Assembly: GCA_963169295.1 (NCBI GenBank)
Contig: CAUJDD010000003.1
Location: forward strand, 1-35,329
From: UBA4416 sp020846025
Lineage (GTDB): Bacteria > Bacteroidota > Bacteroidia > B-17B0 > Aurantibacillaceae
Direction of reading: 5' to 3'
DNA: 35,329 nucleotides
Shown: positions 1 to 6,918 of the stretch, piece after piece
Layout of the letters: the number at the start of each line of letters is the position of its first letter
Position numbering within the stretch: position 1 is the stretch's first letter
Translations under genes and position numbers: made by a program
Notes under the pieces: generated by a model
Databases searched by the model: none
The model's input: the letters and a program-made list of their open reading frames with translations, nothing else
Told to the model about the DNA's origin: nothing

Positions 1-23
1 CTTATCGCCAAACATGTTTAAAC

Positions 24-74
24 AAAAAAACCTTGCTTTGCAAGATTCGGTACCGAATCTTGCAAAGCAAGGTT
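24..74 (-). terminator. Long palindromic rho-independent terminator
   Basis: Positions 29-74 form a perfect 46-bp palindrome centred on GGTACC (between 51 and 52) with no mismatches. Read on the minus strand it runs directly into seven T residues (complement of 24-30), which is the layout of an intrinsic terminator for the minus-strand gene ending at 135. A 23-bp perfect arm is far longer than a normal terminator stem (compare the 10-16 bp stems elsewhere in the window), so it may also be a repeat or insertion remnant. Confidence 0.7.
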
Positions 75-134
75 CAACTATTATTAATAATTTAATAAAA
101 AAGTCTACTTTTGTATAGTCCAATTATGGGGAGC

Positions 135-779
135 TTACAATACTATATCAAATAATTTCCATTTTTTATGTTTGATAAAGGCGAGAATAACCCCCAAGAA
201 TAACGAATCAAACCTAAAAGGAAAGTTTCCATTAACACCTTCATAAGGGACATTGCCATTAAAAACATAGAAAGTTCTTAAAACAATCACGCATATAACA
301 ATACATATCATTGATATGAATACTTTTTTATCTGATTTGAAAAGTGTGGTTGTTACTAGAAGAAAAATGGGTGTAAATAAATAGAACCATTCTTCAATAA
401 CTAAACTCCATGAAACTTCAAGATATTGTATGCCGTAAAAATTGTTTTGGAGAAAAAAAATATAATATAAAATATTAAAACCAATGGTGTGGTCGATGAA
501 AGTAAATTTAAATAAAAGTACGGCATAATAAAGTGGCAATATTCTCATCCATCTTCTTATCCAAAATGATTTTAATGTCTGTACGAATGAGTTTCCTTTG
601 TCTATTTCTCGAAAAAGTATGCCGCCAATTAGAAAACCACTTAAAACAAAAAATATTTCTACGCCTATTCCTCCTATTTTTAAAGGGGCAAGTCCACGTA
701 TATTGATTCCAGCATGTTGAAGTAAAACAAGCCAAATTGAAAAGGCTCTCAATATGTCTAATCCAAAATTTCTTGTCAT
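135..779 (-). pseudogene. C-terminally truncated acyltransferase-3 family protein
   Basis: The 214-residue product is the N-terminal part of a membrane O-acyltransferase (acyltransferase_3/OafA-like). Seen: first helix with LDILRAF and the conserved His22 (QHAG), FVLSGFLIGG, the RRWMRILPLYY cytoplasmic motif, and SWSLVIEEWFY. The intact family member upstream is 330 residues; this one stops after about the sixth helix (FDSLFLGVILAFIKHKKW) and lacks the later helices. Such enzymes move acetyl or other acyl groups onto exported sugars. No continuation in another frame is convincing before the terminator at 74, so the 3' end looks deleted rather than merely frameshifted. It follows the paralog at 879-1871 with a 99-base gap and is probably co-transcribed with it. 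Whether the short form is functional cannot be told from sequence; I infer decay. Confidence 0.7.
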
Positions 780-878
780 AACTATCTATTCCTCCTTTAT
801 ATTCTACCCGCAATTTACCCAAGAGGAAGTTAATTTACAAATATTTTGAGTGCAGGATAAATAGGAGTTGAAAAATGC

Positions 879-1871
879 TTACCTGTATTTTATTTTTGAA
901 GACCATGTTTTAGATGGTTTTTCAATAAAAATATAAATAAGCCAAGCACTCAAAATAGTAATAATAAAACCTATCGCAATCACAATCAATTTTTCGTGTG
1001 GTGCCTTGAAATGGTGAGACATTATATTTATAAATGTTGCCCCTAAAACAGGATGAAACAAGTATATCGAATAGGAAAATTTCCCTAAAAAATCTAATCC
1101 AAATATCTCTTTATTCTTCCAAAATAGAATCGAAATAATTGGTAATAAAGAAAAAATAGTCATCGCTATTGGATATTTATAAATGCAAAAAGCTACTAAT
1201 AAACTAGTAGTTATATAATATTCTTTTTTTGATATTAAATTGGCTAGTAGCAAAAATAAAATTATACCTAAACTAAAAAATGGGAGCCAATGAGGTAAAA
1301 ATTTTGAAGTTGTTGTAAAACTGGCTATAATAAATAAAACATATAGGGTAAATCGAATATATAGTTTTGATTTAATAATAAGTGGAAAAATGATGGCGAT
1401 AAATAAATAGTATTGAAATTCGATAGCTAAAGTCCAGTAAACATCATTTAACCATTTATAATCTTGAAAAAACGGGATTAAATATCCAAAATGAAGAAAA
1501 ATTTGTGTCATACTAGGATGAACCTGTGTGTTGGAGTCTTTTATAATAATACTTCTAGCATAAATAATTACTAACACTGTAATTAATGAGAGTAAATAAG
1601 GAGGCTCAAGTCGTACAAGACGCTTAATGAAAAAGCGGAAGAAGTCGCTAGATTTAAAGTTTGAATTATACATAGACCAAGGTATAACAAACCCAGAAAT
1701 AACGAAGAAAAGCTGCACACCGTATTTGCCCATCGAAAAGAAATCTAAAAGCCAATCTGTTTTTATATATCCAGTGGTTGTACAAACGAAATGGAATAAA
1801 CAGACCGAAATTGCAGCAAATGCTCTTAGGCTATCTAAGATAGGAATATGTTGAGATATTTTAGTATTCAA
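879..1871 (-). CDS. Acyltransferase-3 family membrane O-acyltransferase
   Basis: A full-length (330 residue) integral membrane acyltransferase of the acyltransferase_3/OafA type, which transfers acyl groups to surface polysaccharide or glycolipid. Visible landmarks are LDSLRAFAAISVCLFHF with the conserved His27, FVISGFVIPWSMY, RLVRLEPPYL, VYWTLAIEFQYYL and the late FSYSIYLFHPVLG helix, spread across about ten hydrophobic segments. It lies 28 bases downstream of the DUF3467 gene and 99 bases upstream of a truncated paralog on the same strand, so all three are probably one transcript ending at the palindrome at 29-74. The acceptor substrate cannot be inferred; there is no adjacent polysaccharide cluster in the window on this side. 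Confidence 0.88.
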   Translation of the reverse strand: MNTKISQHIPILDSLRAFAAISVCLFHFVCTTTGYIKTDWLLDFFSMGKYGVQLFFVISGFVIPWSMYNSNFKSSDFFRFFIKRLVRLEPPYLLSLITVLVIIYARSIIIKDSNTQVHPSMTQIFLHFGYLIPFFQDYKWLNDVYWTLAIEFQYYLFIAIIFPLIIKSKLYIRFTLYVLFIIASFTTTSKFLPHWLPFFSLGIILFLLLANLISKKEYYITTSLLVAFCIYKYPIAMTIFSLLPIISILFWKNKEIFGLDFLGKFSYSIYLFHPVLGATFINIMSHHFKAPHEKLIVIAIGFIITILSAWLIYIFIEKPSKTWSSKIKYR

Positions 1872-1899
1872 TTTAGTTGAATTATTTCAATCATCTCTA

Positions 1900-2211
1900 C
1901 TACGCCTGCGCAGTAGGGCCACCAAAATTAAGCGGTAAGGCGTTTACTTCGCTGTCTTTTATTTTTCCGTGTATTTGTTCGTAGCGTTGAACATTATCGG
2001 CTAAGGCTTTCATTAAGCGTTTGGCATGTTGTGGTGTTAGTAACACCCTTGATTTTACTTTGGCTTTTGGTACGCCTGGCATCACGCGTATAAAGTCCAC
2101 CACAAACTCAGTAGGCGAGTGGGTAATAATAGCTAAGTTCGAGTAAATGCCTTCGGCAATTTCTTCGCTCAATTCAATATTTAATTGGTTATCGGGATTT
2201 TGATTTTCCAT
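1900..2211 (-). CDS. DUF3467 family protein
   Basis: A 103-residue soluble protein of the DUF3467 family, common in Bacteroidota and of unknown function. The recognisable core is IYSNLAIITHSPTEFVVDFIRVMPG, followed by AKVKSRVLLTPQHAKRLMKAL and a C-terminal helix with RYEQIHG; length is normal for the family. No signal peptide or membrane segment. The start at 2211 gives MENQNPDNQ before the conserved region, which fits. It leads the minus-strand run that includes the acyltransferases, though the short gap may be chance as this gene is usually found in unrelated contexts. The upstream 230 bases contain a small hairpin and a long inverted repeat. Confidence 0.88.
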   Translation of the reverse strand: MENQNPDNQLNIELSEEIAEGIYSNLAIITHSPTEFVVDFIRVMPGVPKAKVKSRVLLTPQHAKRLMKALADNVQRYEQIHGKIKDSEVNALPLNFGGPTAQA

Positions 2212-2247
2212 CGTTCATTTTTTTAATAAAGATACAGTTTTTCTGTT

Positions 2248-2271
2248 ACATCAGGCTAAACAGCCTGATGT
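2248..2271. other. Small perfect hairpin
   Basis: A 10-bp perfect stem (2248-2257 with 2262-2271; arm ACATCAGGCT) and a 4-base loop lie between the DUF3467 start and the inverted repeat. Neither side is followed by a clean T-run in the direction of the minus-strand genes (the plus side has TTTTAGTTTT but no plus-strand gene precedes it). It could help end htpG transcription; I cannot assign it. Confidence 0.5.
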
Positions 2272-2280
2272 TTTAGTTTT

Positions 2281-2452
2281 AACCCAGATTATGCATTAGC
2301 AATTCTATTACGAGCTAAAATCCCTGCAAAATATGAAGCTTCGCAACTTTTTCTCAATCACCGTAGCAGCGGCTACGCTTCATTCGTAAAAGTTCATATT
2401 TTATTGGGCTTTTAACTCTCACTACTAATTTCTAAGGCACAATCTGGGTTTA
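2281..2452. repeat. About 170-bp imperfect inverted repeat (MITE-like)
   Basis: The ends are inverted copies: AACCCAGATTATGC at 2281-2294 and its complement with one mismatch at 2437-2450. Inner segments also pair (2312-2337 region, GAGCTAAAA...AAAATATGAA, against 2393-2418), and the middle carries a small hairpin (CGTAGC 2362-2367 with GCTACG 2372-2377). The whole element would fold into one long hairpin centred near 2366. It has no coding potential, ends exactly at the htpG stop codon, and one terminal motif recurs at 30029-30047. It resembles a miniature inverted-repeat or palindromic intergenic repeat; the family is not identified. Confidence 0.65.
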
Positions 2453-4342
2453 ATGAATCATTTCTACACTGCGTTTAACAAACTTAGTTAATTCTTCGCC
2501 TTTTAGTAAACCTTGCGATAATAAGGCTAAATCTACGGCTTGCTTAGCTAGTTGTCCTTGTTTGGTTGCATCTGCCTCGTTTAATATTTTGCTAATTAAA
2601 GGATGATTTGCGTTTACAACTAAGTTATACATATCGGGCATTGAACCATAAAAACTCATGCCTCCGCCAAGGGCTTGCATGTCTTTCATACGGCGCATAA
2701 ACTCGGGACGTGTAATTAGCATAGGCGCATCGCTTTCGCTTAGGCTTTCAAATACTACGGTGTATTTTTCTTTGGTAACAACGCCTTCTACAATTGGTTT
2801 TAGTTTGTTTTGTTCGTCTTCGCTAAGTTTGCTTACCTGTGCTTCTTCTTTCTTAATTAGTTTTTCAACCGTATCGCTATCTACTCGCACAAATTGAGTG
2901 TCTTTTAATTTGCTTTCTAAATGGTTAATATAATGCGCATCTAGCGGTGAGTCCATCAATAATACATCATAGCCTCTGTTTTTGGCAGCATCAATGTAAG
3001 TGTATTGTTCATCGGTATTAGTAGCATATAAATACACTACTTTTTTGTCTTTATCGGTTTGGGTTGCTTTTACATGATTTTCGTATTCATCAAAGGTATA
3101 GGCTTTGCCATCGGTGTTTTTAAGTAAAGCAAATTTTATGGCTTTTTCATAAAACTTTTCGTCGCTTATCATACCGTATTGTACAAATATTTTAATGTCG
3201 TCCCATTTTTTCTCAAAATCTTCGCGCTCTTTTTTAAATATTTCTTCGAGTTTATCGGCTACTTTTTTGGTAATATGTGCCGATATTTTTTTTACATTCC
3301 CGTCAGCTTGTAAGTAACTACGGCTTACATTGAGTGGAATATCTGGGCTATCAATTACACCACGCAACATGGTTAAAAAATCGGGTACTATATTTTCAAC
3401 GTTATCGGTTACAAATACTTGGTTGCTGTATAATTGAATACGGTCTTTTGGAGCCTCGAACTTATTTGAAATTTTAGGGAAATATAAAATACCTGTTAGG
3501 TTAAAAGGATAATCTACATTGAGGTGAATGTGAAATAACGGTTCCTCAAATTGCATAGGGTACAACTCGCGATAAAAAGCTTTGTAGTCTTCTTCTTTTA
3601 AGTCGCTAGGTTTTTTTACCCAAGCTGGTGTAGGGTTGTTAATAATATTATCTACTTCTACCTCTTTGCGTTTTGGTTCGCCTTTGTCGTCTTTTTCATC
3701 GGTATCTATCCATTCTTTTTTAGTACCAAATTTTATTTCAACGGGTAAAAACTTACAGTATTTATTCAGTAAAGTTGAAATTCTTTCTTTTTCTAAAAAC
3801 TCCTCGCTGTCGTCGGCAATGTGTAAAACAATATTGGTTCCACGCTCGGTTTTATTGCTAATTTCTTCGATGGTGTATTCGGGGCTACCATCACATTCCC
3901 AGCGCACGGCTTTAGCACCTGCTTTGTGAGAAAGCGAATAAATTTCTACTTTTTTGGCCACCATAAATGCCGAGTAAAAACCTAAGCCAAAATGACCGAT
4001 AACCACATTTTTATCCACTTTGTCTTTGTATTGTTGTACAAATTCTTCGGCACCGCTAAAGGCAATTTGCGTAATGTATTTTTCAATTTCTTCGGCGGTC
4101 ATTCCAATCCCTTTATCTTTGATGGTAAGGGTTTTAGAGGCTTTGTCTAATACCACTTCTATTTTTAAATCACCAAGGTCGCCCTTTACTTCGCCCATAG
4201 AGGCTAGAGCTTTGAGTTTTTGAGTTGCATCGGTAGCGTTACTTACTAACTCGCGCAAAAATATTTCGTGGTCGCTGTATAAGAATTTTTTAATAATAGG
4301 GAAGATGTTTTCGGTTTGTACATTAATTTTTCCTGTGCTCAT
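2450..4342 (-). CDS. htpG: Molecular chaperone HtpG (Hsp90)
   Basis: A 630-residue Hsp90 homologue, the ATP-dependent cytosolic chaperone that acts late in protein folding. The N-terminal GHKL ATPase is clear: FLRELVSNATDATQKL with Glu31 and Asn35, DKGIGMT at about 76-82, IGHFGLGFYSAFMVA and RGTNIVLHI. The middle domain includes the conserved YFPKI and DIPLNVSRSYLQ stretches, and the C-terminal dimerisation domain ends at the stop. Length is normal for bacterial HtpG. The gene stands alone; its stop codon (TAA, complement of 2450-2452) coincides with the end of the inverted repeat at 2281-2452. A sigma-54-like site lies about 45 bases upstream of the start. Confidence 0.97.
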   Translation of the reverse strand: MSTGKINVQTENIFPIIKKFLYSDHEIFLRELVSNATDATQKLKALASMGEVKGDLGDLKIEVVLDKASKTLTIKDKGIGMTAEEIEKYITQIAFSGAEEFVQQYKDKVDKNVVIGHFGLGFYSAFMVAKKVEIYSLSHKAGAKAVRWECDGSPEYTIEEISNKTERGTNIVLHIADDSEEFLEKERISTLLNKYCKFLPVEIKFGTKKEWIDTDEKDDKGEPKRKEVEVDNIINNPTPAWVKKPSDLKEEDYKAFYRELYPMQFEEPLFHIHLNVDYPFNLTGILYFPKISNKFEAPKDRIQLYSNQVFVTDNVENIVPDFLTMLRGVIDSPDIPLNVSRSYLQADGNVKKISAHITKKVADKLEEIFKKEREDFEKKWDDIKIFVQYGMISDEKFYEKAIKFALLKNTDGKAYTFDEYENHVKATQTDKDKKVVYLYATNTDEQYTYIDAAKNRGYDVLLMDSPLDAHYINHLESKLKDTQFVRVDSDTVEKLIKKEEAQVSKLSEDEQNKLKPIVEGVVTKEKYTVVFESLSESDAPMLITRPEFMRRMKDMQALGGGMSFYGSMPDMYNLVVNANHPLISKILNEADATKQGQLAKQAVDLALLSQGLLKGEELTKFVKRSVEMIH

Positions 4343-4385
4343 AATTCAATCTATTTTTATGGTTAATTAATTTCTAGTGCCTATA

Positions 4386-4401
4386 GGCAAAGGCTGTACC
4401 A
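4386..4401 (-). promoter_or_regulatory. Candidate sigma-54 (-24/-12) promoter of htpG
   Basis: On the minus strand the sequence reads TGGTACAGCCTTTGCC, giving GG-N10-GC and close agreement with the TGGYACR-N4-TTGCW consensus. Only the last base deviates. The predicted start of transcription would be roughly 34 bases before the htpG ATG. A single motif match in AT-rich DNA can be chance. Confidence 0.35.
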
Positions 4402-4447
4402 ATGCTAAAATAATGACAAAATGACAATAGATAATAATTCCTTTAAT

Positions 4448-4477
4448 AAAAAAAGCCCGATTATTCGGGCTTTTTTT
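4448..4477. terminator. Rho-independent terminator
   Basis: A 13-bp stem (4448-4460 with 4465-4477; core AGCCCGA/TCGGGCT) and a 4-base loop are flanked by A-tract and T-tract, so it works on either strand. Its position 20 bases after the stop of the minus-strand lipoprotein gene (4497-5357) shows it ends that gene. Confidence 0.9.
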
Positions 4478-4496
4478 GGGGCTTAGAAATAGGTGC

Positions 4497-5357
4497 TTAT
4501 TCAGTAATAATTACTAAATATTTTGAAGCCGACCAGAAATCATCTGGATTTAGGATTTCAATTTTTTCAACAGATTTATCGCCTACTAATTTATAAGAAC
4601 TACTAGGATGAGTCGTAATTACTTTGGCTTTTTTAGCCCCAATATTAATAGAGGTTACTTGTTGTGCATCTATTTTAGTGAAATAATCTTTATTAAAATC
4701 TTCTTTCATTTTGGTTGATTTACCTAAGCCAATAAAACCACCTTCTTTGGTTATCACATTTTTTTCTTTTAGTTCTTTAGCTGTACCAAAAGCATAATAT
4801 ACGGTGTTCAATTTTTCAGTTTTAGCTTCGCTTTCTGCTTCTATGGTTTCTAGGTTCATTATAATGTTACTCAACTCAATGTTTTTAGCCTCTAATTGAG
4901 ATTTTAGGTCGGCTATTTCATTGTCTTTCGAGTCAATTTGTGCTTGTAAATTTGCAATCATTTCTTCTAAGCCATCAATCTTAGAATTAGCCTTCTTTAA
5001 TTTTTTACTTAAAGAAGCAATGCGGTTTTTGTTTTTTGCTAATAAATCGTAAATAGCTTGAATATCAGCCTGAATGGTTTCTTCTTTGCTTTTTACATCG
5101 CCACTTTGCGATTGAGCAGTAACAATTTTTTCTTTTTCTTTAATGGCATTTAGGTTTTCTTGTATTTCGTTAAATGAGTTTACAAATTCTTGTAAGGCTT
5201 TTTCTTTTTCGCTTAATTGCCCGCTTAATTCGCCATTTACCATTGATAAACTATCGGCTAATGGATTGGCTTCTTTCTCGGAACTTCCACAAGATGGTGA
5301 AACCATAGAAATAGCAGCAAAAAATGCGGCTGTAATAAAAATTTTAATTGTTTTCAT
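4497..5357 (-). CDS. Coiled-coil lipoprotein, resembles Cbp1-family adhesin
   Basis: A 286-residue exported protein. The N terminus is a signal peptide ending at SPSCGSS; Cys23 is followed by Gly-Ser-Ser, which suggests a lipoprotein although the lipobox is not canonical. Residues about 35-185 are heptad-rich and predicted coiled coil (for example LEEMIANLQAQIDSKDNEI). The C-terminal 100 residues form a separate domain with VYYAFGTAKEL, GGFIGLGKSTKM and FWSASKYLVI. This arrangement matches, from memory, proteins annotated in Bacteroidota as Cbp1-family collagen-binding glycoprotein adhesins; collagen binding should not be assumed here. The gene is monocistronic, with a terminator directly downstream and a TACATTTG -7 element upstream. 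Confidence 0.7.
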   Translation of the reverse strand: MKTIKIFITAAFFAAISMVSPSCGSSEKEANPLADSLSMVNGELSGQLSEKEKALQEFVNSFNEIQENLNAIKEKEKIVTAQSQSGDVKSKEETIQADIQAIYDLLAKNKNRIASLSKKLKKANSKIDGLEEMIANLQAQIDSKDNEIADLKSQLEAKNIELSNIIMNLETIEAESEAKTEKLNTVYYAFGTAKELKEKNVITKEGGFIGLGKSTKMKEDFNKDYFTKIDAQQVTSINIGAKKAKVITTHPSSSYKLVGDKSVEKIEILNPDDFWSASKYLVIITE

Positions 5358-5393
5358 GTATAGTTGTTGTTTGTTTGTTTTTTAACAGTGCGA

Positions 5394-5401
5394 CAAATGT
5401 A
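5394..5401 (-). promoter_or_regulatory. Bacteroidota -7 element (TACATTTG)
   Basis: A perfect TAnnTTTG on the minus strand, 36 bases before the ATG of the coiled-coil lipoprotein gene. No TTG is found at the expected 19-20 base spacing, so only the -7 half is supported. Confidence 0.4.
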
Positions 5402-5466
5402 TGGATTAATACCAAAATGCGATAACAAGTAACCCTAATTTTATGATTTTATATAAACTCATTTAT

Positions 5467-5474
5467 TATATTTG
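5467..5474 (+). promoter_or_regulatory. Bacteroidota -7 element (TATATTTG)
   Basis: A perfect TATATTTG ends 19 bases before the ATG of the DUF5819 gene, implying a short leader. The upstream -33 TTG is not clear. Confidence 0.45.
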
Positions 5475-5493
5475 TTTTTAAAGTGTTATCCTT

Positions 5494-6036
5494 ATGACTA
5501 CGGCTACCAAAAAAAATCTAACCATTGTAATTCTCGTGTGTTTGGTAGGGCATTTTTTTTGGATAGCCTTGTATGGTTCTCGTTATTTATCAAATGATAC
5601 TACAAAGATAATGACAATTGCTCAACGCTATACATTTCCAATATTTCATCAAAATTGGAATTTATTTGTACCAGGGCCTAAAAATGAGCATTGTTTATTG
5701 GTAAGATTTAAACAACATCAAACCTGGAGTGCTTGGGAAGACATACTTCAGCAAGAATACATCAAGCGACGAAGAAACCCGTGTTCTGGCAGAGATGCTT
5801 TAGTGTTGCTATTTTCTAGCAACCTACATCAGGTAGTGTACGACATGAGTGATTCTTCTGTTGTGTTGGAAGCATTGCCAAATAAAAACTCATTTAAGGT
5901 GCTTGATTATTCGGTAAGGCAATACCTAAAAATGTATAAACATTTACCTCCTCAAACACCTTATGAAATTATGATTGTGAAACGCCATAAATTAGAACAG
6001 AGCGCTTGCTATCTTAAACAATTAAGTATTTATTGA
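5494..6036 (+). CDS. DUF5819 family protein, SdpA-like
   Basis: A 180-residue protein with one N-terminal membrane helix (about residues 8-27, LTIVILVCLVGHFFWIAL) and a domain facing outwards. The signature FPIFHQNWNLFVPGP at about 49-63 identifies the DUF5819 family, which resembles SdpA, the small anchored partner of SdpB in the Bacillus sporulation-delaying-protein system. The following gene is an HTTM (SdpB-like) protein that overlaps it by 4 bases, so the pair is translationally coupled. In Bacillus, SdpA and SdpB mature a secreted toxic peptide; whether the Bacteroidota pair does the same is unknown. There is no candidate peptide gene adjacent: upstream is a lipoprotein on the other strand and downstream is prfB. 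Confidence 0.75.
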   Translation: MTTATKKNLTIVILVCLVGHFFWIALYGSRYLSNDTTKIMTIAQRYTFPIFHQNWNLFVPGPKNEHCLLVRFKQHQTWSAWEDILQQEYIKRRRNPCSGRDALVLLFSSNLHQVVYDMSDSSVVLEALPNKNSFKVLDYSVRQYLKMYKHLPPQTPYEIMIVKRHKLEQSACYLKQLSIY

Positions 6037-6866
6037 ATAAAATAACCACATATTTTTTTAATAGGCAAAACCAACTCGTTGAGGTGAATTGGTTTCGTAA
6101 GGCTTTGTATTTATTTTTAATTTACAAGGCAATTACTTACGTTTATTTTTTCGATGAGTTGTTTTCAAACGAGTCGTTTATATATCATCACGTTCAGTTT
6201 ACTGATGTTGTACAAAATGCCTCGTATGCGTTAAATAATTTTTACACCCCAGTGCTAGGCGCCGTAAGTATTGCTCTTATGGCTTTACTAAGTTTGTTGG
6301 GTTTATTTCGTTTGTCTAACTATGTAACAAACGCCTTGCTTTGGTATGTGGTATTAAATGTGTCTTATTTTTTATATCCAACACTCACGGGTGGCGATTA
6401 TTTATTAAATCAATTATTATTGTTTAATGTGTTTTTAACGTCAAAAAAAACGCAGCATACTTTTAAAATGGTATTTCACAATGTGGGGCTTGTGGCTATT
6501 AAAATTCAGGTGTGCTTAGCATACTTTTTAGCAGGACTTTATAAATTGTTAGATGCCTCGTGGTTGAGCGGCACAGCGGTTTATGATACCATTCAAATTC
6601 CAGAATACTCCAATACTTTGTTGGTATCCATTCCTTTTGTGTTGTGGGTTATTATTAATTATTTAACGATAATATACCAATTATGCTTTCCTATTTTAGT
6701 TTGGTTGCCACGCACAAAGCTGTTCATCTTAGCCTTTGGCTTTACACAACATCTGTTAATTGCTTTTGCTATGGGTATTTTTAGTTTTGGAATATTAATG
6801 CTCATTACTTATTTCCTTTTTTTAAAGTATGATGAAGATTCGCTTAATCATGCAAATAAAATTTAA
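6033..6866 (+). CDS. HTTM (SdpB-like) membrane protein
   Basis: A 277-residue polytopic membrane protein of the HTTM family, related to the membrane half of vitamin-K-dependent gamma-carboxylase and to SdpB. Supporting features are at least six hydrophobic segments, GGDYLLNQLLLFNVFLTS, and VKIQVCLAYFLAGLYKL-like IKIQVCLAYFLAGLYKLLD followed by WLSGTAVYD. The start is TTG at 6033, inside the sequence TTGA that also contains the stop of the preceding gene; no ATG occurs nearby, so the alternative start and coupling are well supported. It lacks the C-terminal lumenal domain of true gamma-carboxylases, so carboxylation is not expected. Its chemistry is unknown; pairing with DUF5819 suggests the two act together on a secreted substrate. 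Confidence 0.78.
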   Translation: MNKITTYFFNRQNQLVEVNWFRKALYLFLIYKAITYVYFFDELFSNESFIYHHVQFTDVVQNASYALNNFYTPVLGAVSIALMALLSLLGLFRLSNYVTNALLWYVVLNVSYFLYPTLTGGDYLLNQLLLFNVFLTSKKTQHTFKMVFHNVGLVAIKIQVCLAYFLAGLYKLLDASWLSGTAVYDTIQIPEYSNTLLVSIPFVLWVIINYLTIIYQLCFPILVWLPRTKLFILAFGFTQHLLIAFAMGIFSFGILMLITYFLFLKYDEDSLNHANKI

Positions 6867-6918
6867 TTTTTGTAGTATTTCTTTATTGTATGTCATAATT
6901 AAATGATAATTTCGCTAC

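Noticed and set aside
106..113. TACTTTTG (plus strand) before the window's left end genes
   Set aside because: A perfect -7 box, but there is no plus-strand gene downstream; taken as chance in AT-rich DNA.
508..822. Open frame overlapping the truncated acyltransferase on the same strand
   Set aside because: It is another frame of the acyltransferase region, rich in Cys, Trp and Arg with no domain, and no start or context supports it.
2248..2271. Hairpin as htpG terminator
   Set aside because: Stem is strong, but on the minus strand no T-run follows, so it cannot be called an intrinsic terminator.
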